Assembly (NCBI GenBank): GCA_019359695.1
Contig: JAHHGV010000023.1
Span: 62,001 to 126,000 of the forward strand
Direction of reading: 5' to 3'
DNA: 64,000 bases
From: Brasilonema angustatum HA4187-MV1
GTDB lineage: Bacteria > Cyanobacteriota > Cyanobacteriia > Cyanobacteriales > Nostocaceae
The notes beneath the pieces are model-generated. The model did not search any database. It worked only from the letters and a program-made list of their open reading frames with translations, and was not told where the DNA came from. Below, in pieces: positions 9,742 to 17,962 of this stretch. The position numbers and the translations under genes are program-made. The first letter of the stretch is position 1. Every line of letters begins with the position of its first letter.

Positions 9742-10938
9742 TTACTGCAGCTTCGGTGTAAGCAGAATCAACTGACGTTTTTGGAGCGATCGCACTCCTT
9801 CCAAATCTATCCCCGTGTTCTGTATTAATGTCTCAACGGTTTCCTGTCCCTGAGCATGATCGCACGCCTCTAAAAAAGCATACTCTGCTTCACTGAGTCT
9901 GGCGACTTGATAGTTATAGTCTAGGATGACTTGACTTGGCCACCCTTCCATGCATGGACTGCGTTCGGGAATGGAATTGAGAACAGTCGCGTCATCTGAC
10001 CAATCCATGCGGGATATTGGAGGACGACCGAGGAAGAATTCGTAGTGGCTGATTTCTGGATCAAGAAGTTCAGTGAGACGGTAGCGTTGACGTTCGCTCA
10101 AATGTGCTGCCCGTTCCATCAAATCTGGTTGTTGACCAATCAAGCGTTCCAATTGCCAGTACAAAGGATTTGAGAAGCCGATGAACTCTAACCCAGAGGC
10201 ATCAATCAACTCAAACAAAGTATCGATGCGATAGTCTATTTCCTGGGGATGGACGTACATATCGGCAAAGTAACCATCGCGGTGATTTTCCAGCGACCAA
10301 CGTTCCTTTTCCCGCTTCAGCAGTCGGTTATTTTCCGGCAGGTTGGCAAAGATTTCCCGACCGACTTTCACCCCATCCTCATAGTCTCCACGGCGATCGC
10401 CTTGGAGGAGTGCGATCGCTTTTTGCATTAGGCTAATTTCCCAGCGTCCTAATTCGGCATACACAAAAATATGCATCAACCCCCCTGGAGCCAGCTTACC
10501 CGCCAGACTTTGTATGCCCTTGATCGGGTCGGGGAGATGGTGTAAAACACCAACGCAATTGATATAGTCAAATTGACCTGAGACCTGTTCTACATCATAC
10601 AGACTCAGGTTGTGAAACTCAACGCCATCAGCTTTGGAACGCTGACAACGTTCGCGAGCAACTGCGATCGCCCCTGCACTCAAATCAATCGCGACTACCT
10701 GAGCATGGGGATTTAGGTGTACGATATACTCTGTCCCTGCTCCCGTTCCGCATCCCGCATCGAGAATACGAACATTTTCTCGCTCAGGTTTGCGCCCCGT
10801 GCAGAAGTTATAAGCTGTGTTCCAGTTCCATCGCCAGTTATATCCTGGTGGGGGTTCATCTAGAAGCGGATCTGGAGGGAAGGGATAGGTGTTGTAAAGT
10901 TTGGCAACTGCCGAGCTGACTGCGTCAGAGGAATCCAT
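9742..10938 (-). CDS. Class I SAM-dependent methyltransferase, CpcM-like
   Basis: A 398-residue protein with a Rossmann methyltransferase domain: motif I is ILDAGCGTGAGTEY at about residue 58 and VVAIDLS, YINCVGVLHHLPDP and LAPGGLMHIFVY follow. The N-terminal LYNTYPFPPDPLLDEPPPGY and the long C-terminal region (about 200 residues) match what I recall of CpcM, which methylates Asn72 of phycobiliprotein beta subunits. CpcB in this window has Asn72 in a GGN context, and the gene sits beside phycobiliprotein-type genes, both of which fit. General SAM methyltransferases share motif I, so the specific role is inference. Confidence 0.6.
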   Translation of the reverse strand: MDSSDAVSSAVAKLYNTYPFPPDPLLDEPPPGYNWRWNWNTAYNFCTGRKPERENVRILDAGCGTGAGTEYIVHLNPHAQVVAIDLSAGAIAVARERCQRSKADGVEFHNLSLYDVEQVSGQFDYINCVGVLHHLPDPIKGIQSLAGKLAPGGLMHIFVYAELGRWEISLMQKAIALLQGDRRGDYEDGVKVGREIFANLPENNRLLKREKERWSLENHRDGYFADMYVHPQEIDYRIDTLFELIDASGLEFIGFSNPLYWQLERLIGQQPDLMERAAHLSERQRYRLTELLDPEISHYEFFLGRPPISRMDWSDDATVLNSIPERSPCMEGWPSQVILDYNYQVARLSEAEYAFLEACDHAQGQETVETLIQNTGIDLEGVRSLQKRQLILLTPKLQ

Positions 10939-10940
10939 TG

Positions 10941-11016
10941 TTCAGTTATCAGTTATCAGTTATTAGTTATCAGGTATCAGGTATCAGGTATCAGTTATCA
11001 GTTATCAGTTATCAGG
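10941..11016. repeat. Short tandem repeat array (CAGTTAT / CAGGTAT heptamers)
   Basis: About ten consecutive heptamers of CAGTTAT or CAGGTAT lie between the methyltransferase start and the phycobiliprotein-like gene. This is the STRR type of repeat known from heterocyst-forming cyanobacteria. Confidence 0.9.
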
Positions 11017-11061
11017 GAGTCAATAAATCGCTCCCTCTATTCACTGTTTACTGTTCACTGT

Positions 11062-11643
11062 TCACGGCTTGAAAGATTTCAGTTGAGTGATCAGATGGTC
11101 AAAATAAGGAGCGAGTGCTGCTTGCTCCTCAGAGTCAATCCGCTTCAAACTCGCAATTTTAATATTTTCCAAGCCGACAACCATTGCATCTAAAGGAACT
11201 AGTAACTCTTTATACAGTAAATTCATGTAATCCAGTCCTGAAGGACTCGTGTTATCAGTGCTCTGACCGGCTATACCATACGTAATGCAACGCAGAAAGT
11301 GCCAAAAATCACGCCAACAAGCTTCAGCACGTGCTGGTGGGTAAAGACCACCTCCGGGTTGAGTAATGTCAGGGAAAGTTATCAGGACTTTTTCTCTGGC
11401 TTCGTCTACGATTTCAGTCACGCGATCGCGCAACAACCGTGCAACTGGAATGAATGCTGAGGTTTGGGGAGAGATGGTTTGGATCTGCTGTAAATCTTCA
11501 TCGGTGAGATATCGCCCTTGATCATCGGCTGCTTGGAACAGGGGAATGATTGCTCTTGGGTGCGTCGTCTCCCAGCCGGAAAAACTGACAATTCTCGCTT
11601 TTTGAATAAGTTCTTTGACTGCTTCACTGAGTTCAGACTTCAT
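11062..11643 (-). CDS. Phycobiliprotein-like (phycobilisome globin-fold) protein
   Basis: A 193-residue protein of the phycobilisome protein superfamily. Residues about 75-165 align with CpcB of this window: PGGGLYPPARAEACWRDFWH corresponds to the CpcB stretch around [17 protein letters not shown]. The bilin-binding cysteine (Cys109) and the Asp three residues later (Asp112) are kept. Other regions have diverged strongly, including a different N-terminus and no match to CpcB beta Cys153. It is therefore a divergent member, possibly a bilin carrier, a regulatory or assembly factor, or a minor core-like subunit. It begins 23 bases after the DUF3598 gene on the same strand, and probably shares its transcript. 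Confidence 0.75.
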   Translation of the reverse strand: MKSELSEAVKELIQKARIVSFSGWETTHPRAIIPLFQAADDQGRYLTDEDLQQIQTISPQTSAFIPVARLLRDRVTEIVDEAREKVLITFPDITQPGGGLYPPARAEACWRDFWHFLRCITYGIAGQSTDNTSPSGLDYMNLLYKELLVPLDAMVVGLENIKIASLKRIDSEEQAALAPYFDHLITQLKSFKP

Positions 11644-11666
11644 GTTTTTTCTTGTGCGTTCTCGTA

Positions 11667-12626
11667 CTAACGTATTCGGTGCTCACTCACGAAAGTCAAG
11701 CTACTCCACTTCCCTTGGTCATTATACGCACGGATCATGCGCTGGCGTAACCCTGGCTGAAATAACCAACCAACTTCAAGAAAAAAAGGGTGTCCCGGTT
11801 TTATCTGGGTTGGACAGGTGGAAGATGCGCCATCGGGTAGTAGCAAAACTTGGTAAGCTAGAGACTCGTGGTCAAAGTTCAGACGCGATTCATTACTATC
11901 AGCCGCAATTGCCATCGTACACTGAGTTTTCTCTCCCCCCCAGAAGAAATCTTGTACACATTCATTTTGGGAAGTGCGAGCAAGCTTGAGGGTGGTGGGA
12001 GTGGTGACAGGTGGACGCGAATCTAAATATAAAGTGACTGCAATTCCTTGCCACTCTCCGAGTAAATCCTCTAGAACCAAGGTTGGGCGTTCTGGTGCGT
12101 TGGTTGCAGCTCGTTGTTCTCGAACCAACGTTAACCTGTATAGCTGGCTATTGAAGGAATCAAACTGTTGAATCAGACGCATGCGGCGATCGCCCGTATA
12201 CTGCCAACCCTGTTCTTCCACAACAGGGTTGGCAGTAGGGCGCGCTGAGGCATCGCCCGTTCTAGATTGCTGCTGTTCATCCACAACAGGCGAGGAATCG
12301 CCGCCAATAAAACTGAACTCAGCTCCAAACGGAATACCAGATCCAAAGTAAACTGCACCTTCACAAAAAGCTCCAGTTTCAAAATATCGTGAGCCGATAC
12401 TCGGTGCACTGAAGTCTAGCACCAAATCTTGCTGCTGTAGCTCATCTGAACCGGGAGTAGGATGGTAGCGACGCAAAACCAGGTGAATGGCTTGATTGTC
12501 GTTCACTCCTTCCAGGGAAATGACGCTTTTGATGTCCTCCATGAGTTCTCCCTGGGGCGAGACGCGGGTGAATGATCCGTGCCACTCTCCCAGGTTTTGC
12601 AATACACAGTCCCATTGGGATTTCAT
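11667..12626 (-). CDS. DUF3598 family protein
   Basis: A 319-residue protein of the cyanobacterial DUF3598 family, recognised from its start (QWDCVLQNLGEWHGSFTRVS) and the second half beginning LEDLLGEWQGIAVTLY. The two GEWxG motifs mark two lipocalin-like (calycin) barrels, the fold also used by CpcS/CpeS and CpcT bilin lyases. A binding or lyase-related role in phycobilisome biogenesis is therefore possible but unproven. Residues about 105-150 are a low-complexity insertion (PVVDEQQQSRTGD, NPVVEEQ) whose DNA contains a perfect 13-bp hairpin at 12202-12234. Downstream by 23 bases is the phycobiliprotein-like gene. Confidence 0.75.
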   Translation of the reverse strand: MKSQWDCVLQNLGEWHGSFTRVSPQGELMEDIKSVISLEGVNDNQAIHLVLRRYHPTPGSDELQQQDLVLDFSAPSIGSRYFETGAFCEGAVYFGSGIPFGAEFSFIGGDSSPVVDEQQQSRTGDASARPTANPVVEEQGWQYTGDRRMRLIQQFDSFNSQLYRLTLVREQRAATNAPERPTLVLEDLLGEWQGIAVTLYLDSRPPVTTPTTLKLARTSQNECVQDFFWGGEKTQCTMAIAADSNESRLNFDHESLAYQVLLLPDGASSTCPTQIKPGHPFFLEVGWLFQPGLRQRMIRAYNDQGKWSSLTFVSEHRIR

Positions 12627-12839
12627 ATCACTTCCAGCCTGGATTTTTTATCGTCAATTAAATCTCCAACTCAAACAGTCTTTCATTTTAAAAAAGAAGT
12701 CAGAAGTCAGAATCAATTGGATAGGGATGCGCAACCCAAGCTGATGTCGCCGCCCCCATTGACGGTCAAGATGAGTCCAAGCGTCGCTACTATATTCATT
12801 CTGACTTTTGGCTCCTGACTCCTGAGTTCTTCTGTTAAA

Positions 12840-12895
12840 TTTTGTTAGCGCAGCGGGATGCAGTCCATTTTGTTAGCGCAGCGGGACGCAGTCCA
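12840..12895. repeat. Tandem duplication of a 28-bp unit
   Basis: The unit TTTTGTTAGCGCAGCGGGA plus nine more bases occurs twice head to tail (12840-12867 and 12868-12895) with a single T/C difference. It is located just past the end of the HEAT-repeat gene. The rest of 12627-12906 shows no gene. Confidence 0.8.
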
Positions 12896-12906
12896 TTTTG
12901 AATTAG

Positions 12907-13824
12907 TTATTCCCAGTCATCGTGTTCTGACTGTTTCTCTATCTGAGAAATCGCCAACTTGATCACTGGTTGAACCCCTGTTTCACTTTCTTGCCCTAAC
13001 GCCGCTTGCAAGGGTTCTAACGCCGTGCGATCGCCAATCTTCATTAATGCCAGTGCTGCTGCTTTGCGACTTTCCCAATCAGGATGATGCAGTAACTCAA
13101 GCAGGTTAGCAACTGCTGGTCGATAGGTCAAGTTGCCCAAAACTGCTGCGGCTTCGCACCGTACATTTGTGTCTGAATCGCCCAGGGCGTTAACCAGAAT
13201 CCCAAATGCTTCCTCTTGGGGGTTTTCTTGGAGAATTTTGGCGATCGCCCCAACCACAGCAGCGCGAACGTCAGGCGAGTCAGAGTTAATTTCCTTATAA
13301 ATATACTCCTTTGCCTGTGCGCCGATAAATGCCAGCGCCCATGCGGCATGACCTTTGGTATTTTCAGAGGAATTTCGGGATGCTAAAATTTCTAACAAAG
13401 GTGGTACAGCTGCCTCACCTATCCTAGCCAGCGCACCTACTGATGAACCCTGGACAACTGTGTCTTCATCATTGAGGAAAGAGTGAACTAGAGTCGGAAC
13501 TGCCTTCGGATCGGCGATGATTGTCAGAGTTTTGGCGCTGGCGCGACGCACAACCACATTTGGGTGATGTGCCAGTGCTTCCAGTAAGAATGGAGTTGCC
13601 AATTCACCAACTTGACCGAGTGTCTCTGCAACTCTCATCCTAACCAAGCCCCGTGAATCTCCTAAAGACTCAATTATCCGTTTGAGGAGTTCATGGTCAT
13701 TGGGATTGAAGGTGTCCAGATCCATTTGCTCCTTAACCATTTCCAACAAAGCATCGGTTTGTTCCTGGGAGGGTGGTATTAAATTCTGGCCGGATTTCGT
13801 TTCACAATTGAGCAGATCACTCAT
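12907..13824 (-). CDS. HEAT-repeat phycobiliprotein lyase-like protein (CpeF-like)
   Basis: A 305-residue all-helical protein of E/F-clan HEAT repeats, such as VRMRVAETLGQVGELATPFLL, VVRRASAKTLTIIADPKAVP, VRCEAAAVLGNLTYRPAV and SRKAAALALMKIGDRTAL. Proteins of this build in pigment clusters attach bilins to phycobiliproteins (CpcE/F, CpeY) or help folding (CpeZ); the size and neighbourhood suggest CpeF, the lyase for the doubly linked bilin of beta-phycoerythrin. That specific name is a guess. I start at the ATG at 13824 rather than the upstream TTG because TAGGTAATTGATAATG gives it a modest ribosome site. Confidence 0.7.
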   Translation of the reverse strand: MSDLLNCETKSGQNLIPPSQEQTDALLEMVKEQMDLDTFNPNDHELLKRIIESLGDSRGLVRMRVAETLGQVGELATPFLLEALAHHPNVVVRRASAKTLTIIADPKAVPTLVHSFLNDEDTVVQGSSVGALARIGEAAVPPLLEILASRNSSENTKGHAAWALAFIGAQAKEYIYKEINSDSPDVRAAVVGAIAKILQENPQEEAFGILVNALGDSDTNVRCEAAAVLGNLTYRPAVANLLELLHHPDWESRKAAALALMKIGDRTALEPLQAALGQESETGVQPVIKLAISQIEKQSEHDDWE

Positions 13825-13957
13825 TATCAATTACCTATCACCAATGACTGTGTGGGATGAGCTAGTGCAGCTTGGCAAAAATGACTACTAAAAATAAACT
13901 AAAAAGCTCACCATATTAGCTTTGTTTATCGCCTGTCTTCATCGCTACCCTTTTATA

Positions 13958-14197
13958 CTAATGACTCGTCGTCAGAGCAGAAGCGCGATCGCGGAGTTCT
14001 TTGAGCACAGCATCAATTTTGGCAAGTTCCGGTTCAAGTTGAGCGAGTGCGGTTGCCTTCATCACCTTAGCCTTTTGCGCCGTTGCTAGCCTTTGACTAA
14101 TCAACCTTTCGCGATATTCCTCAAATTCTGCAATCACCTCGTTCAGTTCTTCTGGGGAAGTTTGATCTGTTGGGGTATGTTCTGAAGTTTCAGTCAT
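13958..14197 (-). CDS. Small coiled-coil protein
   Basis: A 79-residue protein that is acidic at its N-terminus (TETSEHTPTDQTSPEELNE) and otherwise predicted helical with heptad-like spacing (VIAEFEEYRERLISQRLATA, ELAKIDAVLKELRDRAS). I do not recognise the family. It starts 134 bases upstream of the CpeF-like gene on the same strand and is divergent from the CpeZ-like gene. A role with the pigment genes is inferred only from position. Confidence 0.6.
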   Translation of the reverse strand: MTETSEHTPTDQTSPEELNEVIAEFEEYRERLISQRLATAQKAKVMKATALAQLEPELAKIDAVLKELRDRASALTTSH

Positions 14198-14315
14198 TTT
14201 GAGTTTTTCCTAAACTTGTATTTATATAAAGCCTACGCTCGATTTTCTCAGATCACGTCACCACCAAGCAAACCTTTTTGATTACAGTGATGATAAAGTT
14301 GTGCCATATGTTGCT

Positions 14316-14978
14316 ATGAATATTCACGAAATCGAAACTGATTTAAATAATTCTGATTTTCAATATCGATTGAAAGCGATCGCCGCCCTGAAAGACTATA
14401 CACCAGAGGTAGCCGTTCCCCTACTCACCAGTAAACTTCGTGATTCGGAATTTCTGGTGCGATCGTTTGTTGCTATGGGACTGGGGAAGCAGCAGACGGC
14501 TGAATCCTTCGCTGCCTTGTTGGAGTTGATGAAATTTGACAACACCCCCAACGTCCGGGCAGAGGCTGCGAGTTCTCTTTCTCTGTTTGGCAAAGTTGCT
14601 GCGTCTCATCTAGTTTTCACCTTTTTTCGGGATGATCACTGGTTAGTGCGGCGTAGTATTCTGGCAGTGCTGGTTGATTTGGAGTGTCCTAACGAATTGT
14701 TTGAAATCTGCATCGAAGCTTTAGCGGGAGAAGATTCTAGCGTACAGGCAGATGCCATCGATGCGCTTAGTACATTTGCTCTAACAAGTCTTGAGGAACC
14801 TGCTCTATCTCAGTTGTTGGCGCTGGTTGGTTCAGAGTCTAAACAAATTCGCATACATGTTGTTCAGGCGCTGAAGCGCTTCGATCATCCACAGGCAAAA
14901 GAAGCCCTGAGGCTACTCCGCCAAGACCCAGATCATCAAGTCGTCGCCGCTGCATTAGAAAACTTGCTTCAGCAGTGA
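14316..14978 (+). CDS. HEAT-repeat protein of the CpeZ/NblB type
   Basis: A 220-residue HEAT-repeat protein (YRLKAIAALKDYTPEVAVPL, VRSFVAMGLGKQQTAESFAA, VRRSILAVLVDLECPNELFE, IRIHVVQALKRFDHPQAKEA). The length suits CpeZ, a chaperone-like partner in phycoerythrin chromophorylation, and also NblB-type proteins involved in phycobilisome turnover. The neighbours favour CpeZ. I choose the ATG at 14316 over a GTG 15 bases upstream because the sequence MNIHEIETDL reads like a natural start; neither has a clear ribosome binding site. Confidence 0.65.
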   Translation: MNIHEIETDLNNSDFQYRLKAIAALKDYTPEVAVPLLTSKLRDSEFLVRSFVAMGLGKQQTAESFAALLELMKFDNTPNVRAEAASSLSLFGKVAASHLVFTFFRDDHWLVRRSILAVLVDLECPNELFEICIEALAGEDSSVQADAIDALSTFALTSLEEPALSQLLALVGSESKQIRIHVVQALKRFDHPQAKEALRLLRQDPDHQVVAAALENLLQQ

Positions 14979-15002
14979 TGTGTTTTGATGCAAAAAGAAT
15001 TG

Positions 15003-15033
15003 CTCTCCTTGGCATACAGCATTCCAAGGAGAG
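15003..15033 (+). terminator. Perfect 10-bp hairpin after the CpeZ-like gene
   Basis: CTCTCCTTGG at 15003-15012 pairs with CCAAGGAGAG at 15024-15033 across an 11-base loop, starting 24 bases after the stop codon. No strong T-tract follows (TACTATATC), so it may be a terminator or a stabilising 3' hairpin. Confidence 0.6.
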
Positions 15034-15487
15034 TACTATATCATATAAATGCATAATTTATCGAAATTTGCAAAATAAATTGATGCAGTCCTAACAGTCC
15101 ATCAAAAAGACTTCTACCTACTTATTTTAAAAAGGGAACAGGGAACGGGCAACAGGCAACAGGGGAATCCCCATAATTAAAATTAGGGGATTTAAACAAG
15201 GACGTCTTGTTGAATCGTGCTACGCATTTGTCAACAATTTTTTGAATTCTTCCATTAATAAATTAAGGGGCTTGAATCCAATATCCGTGGCTAATTTTTT
15301 GCTGTTGCCTGTTCCCTATTCCCTGTTCCCGCCCCGGAGGAGCTGGTCAAACCCAAGAATCTATTTTGTATCATTTTATTACGAAAAAAGTATAAATGTT
15401 GACAGATTTTATTCACCTGTCTGTCAAAATCCATAAAGACAAAAACACTAAAATGCAGTTGTTTCGCTCATATTTAAGAGGTTATTT
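15034..15487. repeat. Intergenic region with inverted GGGAACAG repeat tracts
   Basis: No gene is seen. GGGAACAGGGAACGGGCAAC-type repeats lie at 15133-15165 and their reverse complement (TGTTGCCTGTTCCCTATTCC) at 15302-15330, so a foldback is possible. AATCCCC at 15166-15172 pairs with GGGGATT at 15186-15192. The remainder is AT-rich. Confidence 0.6.
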
Positions 15488-15688
15488 ATGTCTGACACTC
15501 TCCCAGGTCAAATGACGTGGAAACCCCCAGGTACCACAGATTGTGTGTTGCACCTGCGACACAATTCTTCAGAACCTTGGCGGTATTATAAGGAATTCCC
15601 AGAGTATGTTCTGCCTGATCCACCCGACTTTTCAGAAGGGTATGCCACATTTGTTGCACTCTTGAAAAAGAAGTGGGAAACAGTTTGA
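15488..15688 (+). CDS. Small hypothetical protein
   Basis: A 66-residue protein rich in Pro, Trp and Tyr (MTWKPPGTTDCVLHLRHNSS, EPWRYYKEFPEYVLPDPPDF). An AAGAGG motif 7 bases before the ATG and a non-random composition support it as a real gene. I do not recognise the family. It follows the phycoerythrin accessory cluster and could belong to it, but no motif indicates a function. Confidence 0.5.
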   Translation: MSDTLPGQMTWKPPGTTDCVLHLRHNSSEPWRYYKEFPEYVLPDPPDFSEGYATFVALLKKKWETV

Positions 15689-15838
15689 TATCCACAAATT
15701 CTCATGGCAGCGGTTTTCAGCATAATCTGCAATTAAGGTGATAGACACAAACTTTAATTTAAAACTCACCCCAAAGTGATTGTCATGAGCATCCGACTGG
15801 CGGCACTCGCTACCCGTTATGGATGAAAGAAACACCTC

Positions 15839-15890
15839 TTTCCCTTACACCCTTACACCCTTACACCCCTACACCCCTACACCCCTAGAC
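15839..15890. repeat. Short tandem repeat CCCTTACA / CCCCTACA
   Basis: About seven repeats of CCCTTACA or CCCCTACA lie just downstream of the minus-strand kinase gene. They are the same repeat family as the array near 9420-9493, in the opposite orientation. Confidence 0.85.
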
Positions 15891-15901
15891 TGGTGTGTTT
15901 C

Positions 15902-17428
15902 TTAAGAGGCATCACCCAGAGCGATCGCCAGCCGCACTCTAAAAATGGAACCTTCATTTAGCTTACTTCTGACAGAAACAGAGCCACTACAGCGAGATAG
16001 CAATAATTGCACAATTGATAAGCCTAAGCCAACACTACCAGAATCTTCTGTTGTGGTTGGACGTAAGCGATAGAAGCGCTCAAAGATTTTAGGAATCTCG
16101 CTATCGGCAATACCAATACCAGTATCGCGAAATTCCAATTGGACATAATCACCCTGAAGACGTCCTTGTACCCAAACCTGTCCACCTTTGGGGGTGAACT
16201 TAATGCTGTTGGAAAGCAAATTAATCACAATCTGCCTGAGTCCACCACTGACACACCAAACAGCTGGAAGTTCAGTTCCTACAGTGTAAGCTACCATGAT
16301 GCCTTTTTCTCGGGCTAGGGGCTGATAAATACTTACCACTCCAGGCACAACTTCCGAAAGACGTACAACCTCCAAAGGCATCTGTGGTAAATCGCGCTCT
16401 AACTGCACCAGATCAAACACTCCAGTAATCAGAGCATTTTGGCGATCGCACTCTTGTTTAAGCATTTGAAAATAACGTTGTTTTGAAGCGATTTTCAAAT
16501 GAGGAGAATTTAAAAGACTCAAAGCTGTTTTCATGTGTGTTAGAGGTGCACGTAGTTCCTGACACACATTGCTCAAATATTCATCTTTGAGTTGCAGATT
16601 CTCTTGGAGTTTTTGATTTTTCTGCTGCATTTTAGCAAGACGCTTTGTCGTTCTTTGACGATAAATTTCATCTTGTTGCTGAAGTTGTTTTGCCAACAGT
16701 TGACTGATAAGTGTTGGTTCTGGTGCTGAGGGACAAATAAAATCAGCAGGCATAAGTAAGGATGACTTTGGTGTTATGGCCTGTTTCATCACATCCAACA
16801 CGAGTTGAATGATTTGTCCCTCAAAAATCGTCACAGCAAGTAACGGTGCAGTTTTTTTTGTGTTTGCTTTCGCCAAATTGTTTTTGCGTGTTCTAAATGG
16901 TCTATGAGCCAGAATCAGACAGCAATACTGTGACGACAACACCATCACAAAGTATTCCCGTTGTAACTCGTCGCTATTTGGCACGCTCTGAACCAGGAAA
17001 GATTGGGAAAATGAGGATGTAGGGGAAGCATTGCTATGCTCCTGTACAGAAGCTTTGCTAAGGCGCGGCGTTTGTGTCAACACAGGAGAGTTTCCTTGTT
17101 TAGTGTTAGTGGCGCGCACCTGTTGTGAAGATGGGGCAGCTTGCTCTTGCTCTACTCCTGTTTTGGTTTCTTGAATGTGCAAAGTATGAACAACACCAGA
17201 CATCGTCAGTCGTTGGTGATAACGCTGAATTTCTGAGTGCCATATTTTTCCAGGTGGTAGCTTAACCCACAAAGTAGCTGCAATTTGTTGCTCAAGAAGT
17301 AAATCAATTTGTGACCTCAAAAGGGATAGTAGACTCGCTGGACTATGAGGCAATAGTTGGGGAAGCGCTTGCATCCCTGAAGCCAACTGCTGATAAACGG
17401 ACACATTCTGAGCAAAAGAAAAGTTCAT
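15902..17428 (-). CDS. Sensor histidine kinase with degenerate H-box, DICT-like sensor region
   Basis: A 508-residue kinase. The N-terminal 240 residues contain segments resembling the DICT sensory domain of cyanobacterial kinases (AATLWVKLPPGKIWHSEIQR, YFVMVLSSQYCCLILAHRPF) split by a 70-residue low-complexity stretch. A coiled coil (about 250-280) leads into a HisKA dimerisation segment, where the expected phospho-accepting His is Gln290 (NVCQELRAPLTHMKTAL). The HATPase domain is intact: INLLSNSIKFT (N box), DTGIGI (G1), FERFYR (F) and GLGLSIVQ (G2). Thus it probably binds ATP but may not autophosphorylate normally. No membrane segment and no adjacent response regulator are seen. Confidence 0.85.
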   Translation of the reverse strand: MNFSFAQNVSVYQQLASGMQALPQLLPHSPASLLSLLRSQIDLLLEQQIAATLWVKLPPGKIWHSEIQRYHQRLTMSGVVHTLHIQETKTGVEQEQAAPSSQQVRATNTKQGNSPVLTQTPRLSKASVQEHSNASPTSSFSQSFLVQSVPNSDELQREYFVMVLSSQYCCLILAHRPFRTRKNNLAKANTKKTAPLLAVTIFEGQIIQLVLDVMKQAITPKSSLLMPADFICPSAPEPTLISQLLAKQLQQQDEIYRQRTTKRLAKMQQKNQKLQENLQLKDEYLSNVCQELRAPLTHMKTALSLLNSPHLKIASKQRYFQMLKQECDRQNALITGVFDLVQLERDLPQMPLEVVRLSEVVPGVVSIYQPLAREKGIMVAYTVGTELPAVWCVSGGLRQIVINLLSNSIKFTPKGGQVWVQGRLQGDYVQLEFRDTGIGIADSEIPKIFERFYRLRPTTTEDSGSVGLGLSIVQLLLSRCSGSVSVRSKLNEGSIFRVRLAIALGDAS

Positions 17429-17689
17429 GGGTTAGCACAACAAGGAAAATAATGAACTAAAAAATACTGCACTAACTTCTCATCTTAATAAAGAATGTCG
17501 CAAAAAAACCTTGTCTTATGATGATTCACATAAAAAAGACACAGATAATTAAGTATTTAGTAGGTCAGTACAAATAAAGTTAACTCGTTAAGGCAGTCAT
17601 TAGTCATTATTCATTGATAAGGATTTTAGGGGCTTTTACATTTCTTAATATAGTTATGTTTCTTTTTACCTATCCACTTAATGTCTATA
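17429..17689. other. Intergenic DNA upstream of the kinase
   Basis: AT-rich sequence without a supported gene. It should hold the minus-strand kinase promoter. Confidence 0.4.
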
Positions 17690-17799
17690 TATACAGTAAT
17701 CCGGTTTAATTTGGTGAATTACAAAGTAGAGACGCTTAACGCTTAAGAAGCAAGAAAAGTATACCTAGCTTCGTAAAAATCAAATACGAGTCCTATATA
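17690..17799. mobile_element. MITE-like element, copy A
   Basis: An approximately 110-bp element running from ATCCGGTTTAATTTGGTGAA to AAATACGAGTCCTATATA. It matches, in inverted orientation, the element at 18618-18750: both share the CCGGTTT end, TGAATTxACAAAGTAGAG, the motif CGCTTAAGAAGCAA and the GAGTCCTATATA end. No transposase is encoded. Confidence 0.7.
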
Positions 17800-17962
17800 A
17801 CAGTCTTATTTTAGTTGTGAAATCAAGGCATCACATGAGGATGACGAGAAAGGAAAAAGAAAAAGAGGAACACATAAAAGTAGGGAAGGAAGAGTTAATG
17901 CTCAATAATTTTTTTCCCCTTGCTCCTACACTTCCAGAGTCTCTTATCCTTCTTGGTTTCTT

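Noticed and set aside
10941-11016. CAGTTAT array as a second CRISPR or regulatory array
   Set aside because: Contiguous heptamers without spacers; standard STRR repeat.
15486-15695. A 69-codon minus-strand frame opposite the small protein at 15488
   Set aside because: The plus-strand frame has a ribosome site and better composition; the two cannot both be supported.
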